Assembly (NCBI GenBank): GCA_035944555.1
Contig: DASZAY010000026.1
Coordinates: forward strand, 124,001-188,000
DNA: 64,000 nucleotides
Reading direction: 5' to 3'
Origin: CADCWK01 sp035944555
GTDB lineage: Bacteria; Chloroflexota; Chloroflexia; Thermomicrobiales; UBA6265
Shown piece after piece: positions 8,826-17,411 of this stretch (position 1 is its first letter; the number at the start of each line of letters is the position of its first letter). The position numbers were made by a program, and so were the translations under genes. The notes under the pieces are model-generated. The model saw only the letters and a program-made list of their open reading frames with translations, was not told where the DNA came from and did not search any database.

Positions 8826-9869
8826 GTGCTCAGACCCCACACCGGCAAGGTCCTCGTCCTGCTCGCCATCTTCGTCGTGCTCAGCGGCGCCACGATCCTG
8901 CTGGATCGCCAGGGGCTGCTCGATCCGATCAAGCGCCCGGCCGAGCGGCTGATCGCGCCGGTGACCAGCACGTTCGGGTCGATGGCTCGGGGGCGGGAGT
9001 CGGACAGCGAAGCCGAGATGGCCGCGATCATCGCCGAGCGGGACTATTACCGGTCCGAGGCGATGCGCCTCCAGAATGCCGAGAGCGAGAACACGCAGCT
9101 CCGCCAGCAGCTCGGCATCGAGCAGAAGTACACCGACTTCGAGGTCATCCCGGCCGGTGTGCTGGCCCGCGACCCGAGCAACAGCCAGAAGTTCATCACG
9201 ATCGACAAGGGATCGGACGACGGCGTCATGGTCGGACAGGCGGTCGTCGACCCGAACAACTACGTCGGACAGATCACCGAGGTCGGCCCGACCCAGTCCC
9301 GGGTCACCCTGCTGATCGATACCCAGGCCAGTCCGCTCAGCGTCGAGATCGTCGACGGGGGCGACGGGATGCTCTACGGGATGTGGCAGGCCGGCGGCCG
9401 GGCGGAGATGCGATACGTCGACCTCGACGCCAACCCGCAACCCGGCGACGCCGTTCTGACCAGTAGCGACGGCGTGACACAATCCCGCGGCGTCCCGGGC
9501 GGCCTGCTGATCGGGACCGTCGGGCCTGGCATCCAGAGCGATCCGCTCAGCGACGAGATCACCGTTCCGGTCATCCCGAACGCGGACTTCGAGAACCTCG
9601 AGGTCGTGACGGTGATCCTGGGTCCCCGGGAAGGCACCGGCGCTACCTCCGTCACGCCGAACGAGCCCGTCCCGTCCGGTGATGAAGCAGGCGACGCCAC
9701 CGGAACCGATGCCGATGCGACAGAGCCGGCATCGAGTACCGAACCCGCCACCGGCGACGGGACGGGCGGCGCCCCGGCCAGTGATCCGAACCGGGACGAG
9801 ACGCCATCCGGCGACGCCGATCCGTCAGACGAGGGCAGCGGCGGGACCGACCCGCCACTCGCCGGCTGA
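8826..9869 (+). CDS. mreC: rod-shape scaffold protein MreC with long acidic tail
   Basis: Bitopic elongasome protein of 347 residues. One N-terminal membrane helix (VLVLLAIFVVLSGATILL), then a coiled-coil (about 55-95, SEAEMAAIIAERDYYRSEAMRLQNAESENTQ region), then the two beta-barrel MreC core (ITIDKGSDDGVMVGQAVVD, VTLLIDTQASPL, DAVLTSSDGV). From about residue 275 the protein ends in a Thr/Ser/Asp/Gly-rich low-complexity tail of some 70 residues that the core family lacks. GTG 8826 gives the normal N terminus; its ribosome binding site is weak. It is followed after 82 nt by murT. Confidence 0.92.
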   Translation: MLRPHTGKVLVLLAIFVVLSGATILLDRQGLLDPIKRPAERLIAPVTSTFGSMARGRESDSEAEMAAIIAERDYYRSEAMRLQNAESENTQLRQQLGIEQKYTDFEVIPAGVLARDPSNSQKFITIDKGSDDGVMVGQAVVDPNNYVGQITEVGPTQSRVTLLIDTQASPLSVEIVDGGDGMLYGMWQAGGRAEMRYVDLDANPQPGDAVLTSSDGVTQSRGVPGGLLIGTVGPGIQSDPLSDEITVPVIPNADFENLEVVTVILGPREGTGATSVTPNEPVPSGDEAGDATGTDADATEPASSTEPATGDGTGGAPASDPNRDETPSGDADPSDEGSGGTDPPLAG

Positions 9870-9951
9870 TCGCCCCGTCATCCCTTGCCACCCACCCTTT
9901 CAGCACCTGACCCGAGTGTCCCAGCCATCACCTGAGGAAGGACCACCCGAC

Positions 9952-11379
9952 GTGAGCAAGCTCCCCGTCCCCGACCTCCGGCTGGCTACGGCCGTGACCG
10001 CCGCCCGCCTGACCTTGCTCGGTCTCCGCCGCGCCCGCCGGGGCGGGACGGCCGCGCCTGGCCTCGTCGCCGACCGGATCGACCCGGGCATGCTTGGCAA
10101 GCTTAGCCGCCAGTTGCCCCGCGGCGTCGCGCTGGTCGCCGGCACCAACGGCAAGACCACCGTCAGCCGGATGCTCGCCGACATCCTGATCGCCGACGGC
10201 GCAGACGTCGTCCACAACCGCTCCGGCTCCAACCTCGTTCGCGGGGTAACAGCATCCTTCGCGGAACGGACGGGCCCGACGGGCCGCCTCCGGGGCGACG
10301 TCGGCGTGATCGAGGCCGACGAGGCCGCCTTCCCGGAACTGCTCCGCCGCATCCGGCCGAAGGTGGTGCTGCTCAACAACCTGTTCCGCGACCAGCTGGA
10401 CCGCTACGGTGAGCTGGCCTCGATCGCCCGGAACTGGGAAGCGGCCCTGGCCGAGCTCCCGTCCGACGCCATCGTCGTCGCCAATGTGGACGATCCGCAG
10501 ATCGCCCAGATCGTCTCCGGCGTGCGGGCAAGGGTCCTGCCGTTCGGCATCAAGGACAGCAACCCGGCCATCCAGCTCAAGGAGCTGCCGCACGCCGCCG
10601 ACACGATCCGTAGCCAGCGGACCGGCCAGCCGCTCGTCTACGACGCGCTCTATGTCGGTCACCTCGGCGCGTGGCGGACGGCGGATGGGACGCATCGCCG
10701 CCCGATACTCGCCTTCGCCGGCGACCATATCCGCCTGGACGGCGTCGACTCGCTGTCGATGTACGTCGATGTCGCCGGTCCGCCGGCCATGACGATCCCG
10801 GTCCAGGTCGGCGTGCCGGGGCTGTACAACGCCTACAACGCGCTGGCCGCCACGGCCGCTGCCCGGGCGCTCGGGGTGGGCAGCACCACCATCCAGGACG
10901 CGCTCCGGGCCTTCCGGTCGGCGTTCGGCCGGATCGAGCGGGTCCAGGTCGACGGGCGGACGCTGACGCTGGCGCTGGTCAAGAACCCGACGGGCTTCAA
11001 CGAGGTTCTCCGGATGCTGACGATGGCCGACGGCCAGCTCGAACAGCCGACGATGATCGCGATCAACGACCTCGACGCCGATGGCCGCGATGTCTCGTGG
11101 CTGTGGGACGTCGACTTCGAGTTGCTCGCCGCCGGCGATACCCCGCTGACGACGGCCGGACTCCGGGCGCCGGCCATGGCTAACCGGCTGAAGTACGCCG
11201 GCGTCGGGACTGACCGGATCACCTCAATTTCCGGCGATCTTCCCGCCGCCCTGACCGCGTTCATCCGGTCGCTGCCCGAAGGCGGCAGTGGCTACATCCT
11301 CCCAACCTACACGGCGATGCTTAACATCCGGGCGGCATTGGCCGAGCGCGGCGTCGTCGAGGCGTTCTGGCGCCAGTAG
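9952..11379 (+). CDS. murT: lipid II isoglutaminyl synthase, Mur-ligase subunit MurT
   Basis: ATP-dependent subunit of the MurT/GatD complex, which amidates the D-Glu of the lipid II stem peptide on the cytoplasmic side. Encodes 475 residues: Mur-ligase central domain with P-loop GTNGKTT (64-70), GVIEADEAAF, LLNNLFRDQLDRYGE, and the C-terminal DUF1727 domain with NPTGFNEVLR and DVSWLWD. Asp380 in the latter corresponds to the residue proposed to complete GatD's catalytic triad in Staphylococcus aureus. The zinc ribbon normally inserted in the middle is present as a segment but its four Cys are Ser221, Thr224, Thr243 and Gly246. GTG 9952 has GAGGAAG upstream. gatD follows 72 nt later. Confidence 0.93.
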   Translation: MSKLPVPDLRLATAVTAARLTLLGLRRARRGGTAAPGLVADRIDPGMLGKLSRQLPRGVALVAGTNGKTTVSRMLADILIADGADVVHNRSGSNLVRGVTASFAERTGPTGRLRGDVGVIEADEAAFPELLRRIRPKVVLLNNLFRDQLDRYGELASIARNWEAALAELPSDAIVVANVDDPQIAQIVSGVRARVLPFGIKDSNPAIQLKELPHAADTIRSQRTGQPLVYDALYVGHLGAWRTADGTHRRPILAFAGDHIRLDGVDSLSMYVDVAGPPAMTIPVQVGVPGLYNAYNALAATAAARALGVGSTTIQDALRAFRSAFGRIERVQVDGRTLTLALVKNPTGFNEVLRMLTMADGQLEQPTMIAINDLDADGRDVSWLWDVDFELLAAGDTPLTTAGLRAPAMANRLKYAGVGTDRITSISGDLPAALTAFIRSLPEGGSGYILPTYTAMLNIRAALAERGVVEAFWRQ

Positions 11380-11451
11380 CGTCCCCGGCTTGCACACAAA
11401 CCGTCCCACTCACCAACCCATCACCCGGCACCCCGACGGAGGACACGTCAC

Positions 11452-12174
11452 ATGGATCATGATCTGACCATTGCCTGGCTCTACGGTCGCGAGATGAACA
11501 TCTATGGCGACCGCGGCAACGTCGCCGCCCTGGAACAGCGATCCCGGTGGCGCGGGATCACGGTCACGACTGTCCTGTCCGGGCTGGGCGACCCCATGCC
11601 GGACGCCGACCTCTATTTCTGGGGCGGAGGGCAGGACCAGGAGCAGGTCAACGTCGCCCACGACCTGCAGGGCACCAAGGGCGACGCCCTCAGGGCCGCG
11701 GTTGAGGACGGCGCGGCACTGCTGGCCGTTTGCGGCGGCTATCAGCTCCTCGGCCACGGCTACCATCCACACGATGGCGAGGTCCTGCCGGGGATCAGCC
11801 TGTTCGACGCGACGACGGTCGCCGGGCCGGAGCGGTTCATCGGCAACATCGTGATCGACTCGCCGATCGGCGAACTGGTCGGGTTCGAGAACCACAGCGG
11901 CCTGACGACCCTTGGGCCCGGCTGCCAGCCGCTCGGGCGGGTGCGGGCCGGACGTGGCAACAACGGGCGGGACGGGACCGAGGGGGCGATGTACCGCAAC
12001 GCCATCGGCTGTTACATGCATGGCTCGCTGCTTCCCAAGAACCCGGTACTTGCCGACTGGCTGATCGAGCGGGCGCTGAACCGCCGCCACGGCAGCGTCA
12101 CCCTGCCCCCGCTGGACGACACCTTCGAGATCGCGGCCCACCAGAATGCCGTGGGGCGCGCCCTCCACGGGTAG
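11452..12174 (+). CDS. gatD: lipid II isoglutaminyl synthase, glutaminase subunit GatD
   Basis: Class I glutamine amidotransferase (CobB/CobQ-like) of 240 residues that releases ammonia from glutamine for MurT. The nucleophile Cys94 lies in LLAVCGGYQLLG and the catalytic His190 in YMHGSLLPKNP; both are at nearly the same positions as in the studied S. aureus enzyme. The N terminus LTIAWLYGREMNIYGDRGN and GFENHSG are family features. No acidic third residue is evident after His190, in keeping with the triad being completed by MurT. It follows murT and precedes mreD, linking stem-peptide amidation to the elongation machinery. Confidence 0.95.
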   Translation: MDHDLTIAWLYGREMNIYGDRGNVAALEQRSRWRGITVTTVLSGLGDPMPDADLYFWGGGQDQEQVNVAHDLQGTKGDALRAAVEDGAALLAVCGGYQLLGHGYHPHDGEVLPGISLFDATTVAGPERFIGNIVIDSPIGELVGFENHSGLTTLGPGCQPLGRVRAGRGNNGRDGTEGAMYRNAIGCYMHGSLLPKNPVLADWLIERALNRRHGSVTLPPLDDTFEIAAHQNAVGRALHG

Positions 12175-12257
12175 CCCGGTGCCGGTCCGACACCGCAGCG
12201 CCGAGGCAAACCTTCGCTACGGGTCAGAGCTGTACGGACAGTCTGGCCCAGCCTGCA

Positions 12258-12266
12258 TGGTAGACT
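12258..12266 (+). promoter_or_regulatory. possible extended -10 promoter for mreD
   Basis: TGG-TAGACT in the 294-nt gap between gatD and mreD. No clear -35. A transcript from here would have a leader of about 200 nt, in which I see no coding sequence. Confidence 0.35.
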
Positions 12267-12468
12267 CCGGGACATAACCCGCAGGCCGCAGCACCCCTTT
12301 TACGCACCGCCGAAGGTGGCCCGCGGGATCGTTCCGATCTGTCGATTCGCGGTCCGTCGCGGCCGTCATTCTCCTGTCCGAGGTCGCCGTGTCGCGCCGA
12401 ACCTGTCCAGCCGGCGCACCTCGAACCGGTGTCGCGATCTCTCTCCCGACCATGTCCGACCGGCCCCG

Positions 12469-12966
12469 ATGATCGGCCGGGTGCTGTTCGCGGCGCTTCT
12501 GATCGCCGCGACCTTTATCCAGGCCACCGTCCTGCCGGTCTGGTGGCCGCTGGAAGTTCAGCCCAACGTCGCTCTGGTCCTGCTCGTCGTCTGGACGGGC
12601 CTGAACGGGATTCCGGCCGGGATCGTGCTGGCGGCAATCCTCGGCGTCACCCTGGATCTGCTGACGCTGGCGCCGCTGGGGATGAACGGCCTGGCGCTGC
12701 TCTCGGCCGTGCTCATCGCCGGGCTGGCCCGGCAGCGGGTCCTGCGTTCGACGCTGATGATCCCGCTGATCCTGACCGTGATCGCCGCGATCGTGCAGCC
12801 TTTCGTCCTGGCGGTTCTCGCGGGGCTGCTGGGAACCGGTGAAGTACCCGGACGCGCCACGTTGCCAGTCCTCGTCACGCAGGCGTTCCTCTGCGCGGTC
12901 TTCGTTCCCCCGCTCTTCCTCATCGCGAGCTGGTTCGCTCGCCGCTTCCCGGAGGTCAGTCGCTGA
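12469..12966 (+). CDS. mreD: rod-shape membrane protein MreD
   Basis: Integral membrane protein of 165 residues with about five hydrophobic segments, matching MreD in length and layout. The segment QPNVALVLLVVWTGLNG followed by GVTLDLLTLAPLGMNGLALL is characteristic (the 'G...DL...P-G..aL' region). It works with MreC and PBP2 in the elongasome. ATG 12469 gives the expected N terminus; no good ribosome binding site is visible and the frame is open upstream, so the start is less certain than the gene. The stop shares a base with the ATG of the PBP2 gene (TGATG), indicating coupling. Confidence 0.88.
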   Translation: MIGRVLFAALLIAATFIQATVLPVWWPLEVQPNVALVLLVVWTGLNGIPAGIVLAAILGVTLDLLTLAPLGMNGLALLSAVLIAGLARQRVLRSTLMIPLILTVIAAIVQPFVLAVLAGLLGTGEVPGRATLPVLVTQAFLCAVFVPPLFLIASWFARRFPEVSR

Positions 12967-15590
12967 TGGCTCGTCGCAGACGCATGCAGTTCCAGGAGAC
13001 GGGACGCGGTCGCCGGTCGATGCCGGAATCGTTCGAGCGCGTCTTCATCACCCGGCGGATGCTTATCGCGAAGACGGCGATCGTCGGCGGCTTCGCGGCG
13101 CTGGCCGGGCGGCTGGGCTACCTCCAGATCGTCGACCACGAGCAGGCCGTGTCTGCGGCCCGGGGGAACACCCAGTACCGGAAGACGCTGCCCGCAGCCC
13201 GCGGCCTGATCTACGACCGCAAGGGCCGGTTGCTGGCCAAGAACGAGACAGCATTCCAGGTCGAGGTGATCCCCGAACTGCTTCCCAGCCAGGACGACCA
13301 GCCCGCGGAGCGCCGCCGGGTGCTCGACCAGCTGATCTCCGAACTCCAGTTGCCGGACGTGCTGGTCGTCAACCCGCGGGCGATCCCCGCCGACCAGAAG
13401 GACGCCGTCTACACGCTGATCCAGCAGAAGCGGAACCGGACCGGCCAGGCGCTGACGGAGGCCGTCGATGCCATCTACAAGGCCGAGGAGCTGAACTACG
13501 TCATCCAGCTTGGCGGGCCGCTGTCCATCGACGAAGCCGCTCGCTGGCGATCCGAGAGCCGCCACATCCCGGGGCTGAGCGTGATGAACCAGCTGGACTA
13601 CCAGCTGGAGAACACGTTCTCCGACTCCAGCAACCCGATCATCGTCAAGACCGGCGTCGAGCGCGAGACGGCGATGCTGATCGAGGCCAACAAGTTGTTC
13701 CTCCCCGGCGTGCGGGTGGACGGCACGGTCCTCGTCCGGCGCTACCCCGGAGGCGCGTCGATGTCGCACATCCTCGGCTTCGTCGGTCCGGTCAGCGAAG
13801 AGGACATCAACGAGAACCTTACTGACGGCGGCGCGAAGATCTACGCCGACAACGACCGGATCGGCAAGGACGGCCTGGAGAAGGCGCTGGAGAAAACCCT
13901 GAGGGGCCAGAAGGGCGTCCAGATGGTCCTCCGCGACGCGCTCGGCAACGAGATCGGCATCGCGCCCGGCTCCGAGAACTTCAACCAGGAGGCGTCGTCC
14001 GGCGAGAGCGTCTCGCTGACGATCGACCTGGAGCTCCAGTCCGCCGCGACGCGGGCACTGAAGAGCTACATCGAGTACAGCAACGAGGACCGCAGGTCCA
14101 AGGACAACATGGAGGGCAAGCAGCGGGCGAACTCCGGGGCCGTGGTCGCGATCGACCCACGGAACGGAGACGTGTTGGCGATGGTCAGCTACCCGCAGTT
14201 CGACAACGAGTTGCTGTCGCAGGGCATCTCCTCCGCGCTGTTCGATGAGCTGACGGACCCCGCCAGTGGCGCTCCATACTTCAACCGGGCCATCGCGTCC
14301 GCACAGCCACCGGGATCGACCTTCAAGAGTTTCCTCGCCGCCGCCGCGCTCAAGGAAGGCACACTTACCCCGGAGACGACCTACGTCTGTACGGGTGGAC
14401 TTGGTCTGCCCAAGAGCAACAACAACCTAGTAGACCCTAATCCGCACCCATGCTGGAACTTCTGGGATGGGCATGGTGCGATGAATCTCGATGAAGCTCT
14501 GCGCACCTCCTGTGATGTCTTCTTCTACAATACCGGAACAAAAGATGTTGAGGGACTTTTCTACATGGATCTCGACTTCGATCCTGACGGGAACCTCATC
14601 AACGTTGGCATCGAAGATCCTAAGGAATTCAACGGACTGGGAATTGACCTGTTCCACAAGAATATGGTCGACCAGTTCTGGTTCAGCCGGCGAACCGAAA
14701 TCATTCTGGGTGGCGAACCGACAGGACTCATGCCCAGTCAGGAATATCTGAAAGATACGTTCGGCGGGGCTGGTTGGACAGCAGGTGACACGATCCTGTC
14801 CTCGATCGGCCAAGGCATGGTCCAGGTCACCCCGCTTCAGATGGCGGTCAACACGGCTGCCCTCGCCAACCACGGCACGATCTACCGACCGAACCTGATC
14901 CACGAGACGATCCGCGGAGCGTCGGAATCCGTCGCGACTGACGGCACGCCGGAACCGCTGTCCGGCGAGGCCGAGCGGATTCCGTACGAGCGGCCGGAGC
15001 CACTGCGCAAGACGGATTTCAAGCCGGAGCATCTCGAGCCGGTGCGGAAAGCGATGTACAACGTCGTCAACTACTATGAGAATCCTAATTCCCAACTCAA
15101 CGGCTCAGTGAGTTCGGTGCAACTCGCCGATATGACGCGATCGACCGAACTTGCCTGGCCGCGGACCAACCCACCCGGCACTGAGGAGAAGGACATCATC
15201 CGGATCGCCGGCAAGACCGGGACAGCGGAGGTTGCCCCCTCGGAAGAGGGCTTGGAAGAGCTGGACGAGAATAACAAGTACCTGAACCAGCACGCCTGGT
15301 TCACGTGCTGGGCTCCGTACGAGGAGCCGGAGATCGTCGTCTCGGTCCTGCTCGAGTATGGCGGCGAAGGCGGAACCTACGCCGCTCCCTGCGCCGACAC
15401 CGTCCTCCGGGCGTACTTCGAGACGACCGGCAAGCGATCACGCGGGCAGAAGATCACGGTCAATGGCGAGGACCGGTTGGTCTCGGTCCTTGATGAGAAC
15501 GGCGAGCCGGTTACCGACATCGCTAACGCCCCGAGCCTCGCCTTCTGGAAGCTGGGCGAGACGGCGAATGCGGCCGGCAACAGCGACTAG
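12966..15590 (+). CDS. mrdA: penicillin-binding protein 2 (elongation transpeptidase)
   Basis: Class B PBP, 874 residues, larger than the roughly 600-750 usual for PBP2. A basic N terminus and one membrane helix (about residues 30-50) are followed by the PBP-dimer domain with ARGLIYDRKGRLLAKNE, then the transpeptidase domain: SxxK as Ser451-Thr-Phe-Lys454, SxN-type motif as Ser515-Cys-Asp517 (as in E. coli PBP2), and Lys750-Thr-Gly752. It cross-links peptidoglycan during rod elongation and is coupled to mreD. GC falls to about 42-50% over 14521-14760, around and after the SCD motif, against above 60% in the flanks. The last 90 residues follow the core domain and are poorly conserved. Confidence 0.93.
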   Translation: MARRRRMQFQETGRGRRSMPESFERVFITRRMLIAKTAIVGGFAALAGRLGYLQIVDHEQAVSAARGNTQYRKTLPAARGLIYDRKGRLLAKNETAFQVEVIPELLPSQDDQPAERRRVLDQLISELQLPDVLVVNPRAIPADQKDAVYTLIQQKRNRTGQALTEAVDAIYKAEELNYVIQLGGPLSIDEAARWRSESRHIPGLSVMNQLDYQLENTFSDSSNPIIVKTGVERETAMLIEANKLFLPGVRVDGTVLVRRYPGGASMSHILGFVGPVSEEDINENLTDGGAKIYADNDRIGKDGLEKALEKTLRGQKGVQMVLRDALGNEIGIAPGSENFNQEASSGESVSLTIDLELQSAATRALKSYIEYSNEDRRSKDNMEGKQRANSGAVVAIDPRNGDVLAMVSYPQFDNELLSQGISSALFDELTDPASGAPYFNRAIASAQPPGSTFKSFLAAAALKEGTLTPETTYVCTGGLGLPKSNNNLVDPNPHPCWNFWDGHGAMNLDEALRTSCDVFFYNTGTKDVEGLFYMDLDFDPDGNLINVGIEDPKEFNGLGIDLFHKNMVDQFWFSRRTEIILGGEPTGLMPSQEYLKDTFGGAGWTAGDTILSSIGQGMVQVTPLQMAVNTAALANHGTIYRPNLIHETIRGASESVATDGTPEPLSGEAERIPYERPEPLRKTDFKPEHLEPVRKAMYNVVNYYENPNSQLNGSVSSVQLADMTRSTELAWPRTNPPGTEEKDIIRIAGKTGTAEVAPSEEGLEELDENNKYLNQHAWFTCWAPYEEPEIVVSVLLEYGGEGGTYAAPCADTVLRAYFETTGKRSRGQKITVNGEDRLVSVLDENGEPVTDIANAPSLAFWKLGETANAAGNSD

Positions 15591-15618
15591 CGTTTCGGGT
15601 AGTGATCTGATCGCGCGG

Positions 15619-15644
15619 CGCCCGCCCCTCCGGGGCGGGCGTTT
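15619..15644 (+). terminator. intrinsic terminator of the mre/PBP2 cluster
   Basis: Perfect 10-bp stem CGCCCGCCCC / GGGGCGGGCG with a 3-nt loop, followed by TTT. It ends the cell-shape cluster 29 nt after the PBP2 stop. Confidence 0.8.
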
Positions 15645-15668
15645 CCGTGTCCCATCTCTAGGAGATCG

Positions 15669-16112
15669 ATGATGGCCAACGATTCCTTCCCCCACGACGC
15701 CTCGCCGATCACCGGCCCGGGTATGACGCTGCACCATGTCGGCATCGTCGTGGGGGACCTGGCGGCGGCGGTTGTCCGGTACGAGGCGCTGGGGTTCGCC
15801 CCGGCCGGGCGAGAGGTCGTGACAGACCAGGGAGTCGAGGTGGCGGCATTCCACGCCCCGCCGGGCTACGTCGAGCTGATCAGCCCGCTCGACCCCAATG
15901 GCGCCATCGCCCGGTTCCACGCGAAGCGCGGTGACGGCATGCACCACGCCGCCTACCGCGTCGATGACCTCGCCGCCGAGCTAAACCGCCTCGTCGCGGC
16001 CGGCGTCCGCCTCATCGACCGCACCCCACGGATTGGGCTGCACGGCTGGCGGGTCGCCTTCATTCACCCCGAGGCCTGCGCCGGCGTCCTGACCGAACTC
16101 GTCGAGGTCTGA
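15669..16112 (+). CDS. mce: methylmalonyl-CoA epimerase
   Basis: VOC-fold metalloenzyme, 147 residues, that interconverts (S)- and (R)-methylmalonyl-CoA in propionate and branched-chain catabolism. Two paired beta-alpha-beta-beta-beta modules are visible; ligand regions are LHHVGIVVGDL, YVELISPL, GMHHAAYRVDDL and, at the end, GVLTELVEV, the usual order for this family. GGAG precedes tandem ATGs at 15669 and 15672. It begins right after the PBP2 terminator, so it is a separate unit. Mutase genes are not in the window. Confidence 0.85.
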   Translation: MMANDSFPHDASPITGPGMTLHHVGIVVGDLAAAVVRYEALGFAPAGREVVTDQGVEVAAFHAPPGYVELISPLDPNGAIARFHAKRGDGMHHAAYRVDDLAAELNRLVAAGVRLIDRTPRIGLHGWRVAFIHPEACAGVLTELVEV

Positions 16113-16175
16113 TCGGCCGGTTTCGGGCTAGGCCCCGGGATACCATCGCGACCCCGTGCCCGGCCCCCTTGATCG

Positions 16176-16607
16176 TCAGGATGGCAGGCGCCAGGTGATG
16201 GTGACGCGGGCACCCTGCGCGTCGTGCTCGAACAGGCAGTCGCCCTGCAGCCCGGCCAGGTCTCCGGTGGCGCTGCCGGGGACGACGGCGCCGAACTGTC
16301 GCGGGCCCGGACCGTCGCCGACGATCCCGGCATGCTGCATGACGAACGTGCCCGTCCGTCCGGCCAGCGTTCCGGTGAAGGCCTCGGTCGCGACGTAGCC
16401 AGCACCCTCCCGTCCCTCCGCCGAGCAGGTCACCAGGTGCGCGAGGCTGGTCCCGGCCAGGTCCCCGGAGAACGCCTTGCCGACCATCACGCTCGCGACA
16501 TCAGCCGGGATGCCCGGATCGATGGCGGCGACCGGGTCCCACCGCGTGATCTCGAACGTCGCGTGCGCGGTGCCAGAGAGCTGCATGGTGTTCGTCGTGT
16601 CGGTCAT
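16176..16607 (-). CDS. DUF3224-family protein
   Basis: Cytoplasmic protein of 143 residues with beta-strand-rich sequence: AHATFEITRWDPVAAID, KAFSGDLAGTSLAHLVTC, GYVATEAFTGTLAGRTGTFVMQHAG and GDCLFEHDAQGARVTITWRL. This pattern, including 'G.L.G..G.F...H.G', is that of DUF3224, a single-domain barrel family of unknown activity. ATG 16607 has GGAG upstream; a longer frame to 16679 exists but its first residues look non-coding. Confidence 0.75.
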   Translation of the reverse strand: MTDTTNTMQLSGTAHATFEITRWDPVAAIDPGIPADVASVMVGKAFSGDLAGTSLAHLVTCSAEGREGAGYVATEAFTGTLAGRTGTFVMQHAGIVGDGPGPRQFGAVVPGSATGDLAGLQGDCLFEHDAQGARVTITWRLPS

Positions 16608-16723
16608 CGTCTGTCCGTTTCTCCGTTGACGTTCGAGCCGGAAGTCCCGGCCCTCCAGCGCAGGAGCATACGGCCCCAACCTGACAACCGATGACAGGTA
16701 CGTCCGGGATCACCGCACAACCG

Positions 16724-17245
16724 CTACTCCGGTGGCTCGGACGGAGCCGGGATGATCGCCGGGCCAGCTCCATTCAGCCAGCGGATATAGATCAGTTCCG
16801 GGTCGCCGTCGTCGAGGTTCTCGATGTACCCACTGGCGACGAAGCCGAGTCGACCGGCCAGCATCCGCATCGGGACGTTGGACTCATTGGTCGACGTGAA
16901 TAGCCGGTCGCCCCTGGTTTCCGCGATGACCTGTTGCAACAGTGCCGACCCGACACCCTGCCGGCGGGCGTCCGCCGCGACGATGAGCAACGACAGGAAC
17001 GGCCGCTCAAACAGGGAATGGTCGGTAATGGCGAAGCCGCTCAGCGGAGCTCCAGCTACCCCTGCCTCCCGCGCGACCAGGCAACGCCCGTCCGCGATCG
17101 CGGCCGCGATCCGGCCCGCCCGATCTGTGGCTCCTGCTACGACCGTCCTATCGATCTCGAGGATGCCTGCGGTGTCCTCGACCGTTGCTGTCGAGACCGC
17201 CCACCGGGCCACTGCCTGCTGATACCGTTCTGTCGCCGTCGCCAT
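16724..17245 (-). CDS. GNAT-family N-acetyltransferase
   Basis: Acyl-CoA-dependent acetyltransferase of 173 residues. The acetyl-CoA-binding motif A is visible as LLIVAADARRQGVGSALLQQVI (RRxGxG/A core QGVGSA), followed by the beta-alpha segment LFTSTNESNVPMRMLAGRLGFVASGYIENL that closes the domain. Substrate unknown. It is read away from the LuxR-type regulator, with which it shares a 166-nt divergent intergenic region. Confidence 0.85.
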   Translation of the reverse strand: MATATERYQQAVARWAVSTATVEDTAGILEIDRTVVAGATDRAGRIAAAIADGRCLVAREAGVAGAPLSGFAITDHSLFERPFLSLLIVAADARRQGVGSALLQQVIAETRGDRLFTSTNESNVPMRMLAGRLGFVASGYIENLDDGDPELIYIRWLNGAGPAIIPAPSEPPE

Positions 17246-17411
17246 CGTCCCCGCGCTCCCGGTCCCATCCCAATCAGGTCACGTCCGGATTGGCCGCTGA
17301 GACTATTGAGGTTCCCAACTGTCAGCGGTACGATAGGCCAACGATCCACCTTCCGCATACCCGTATACCCGTAGTTCCTGTTCCGTAGGGACTTCGGTTG
17401 GATGGTGCCAG

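Noticed and set aside
14400..14760. Low-GC patch as an inserted mobile element
   Set aside because: The frame is intact and the patch encodes required transpeptidase sequence, so it is at most an allelic exchange.
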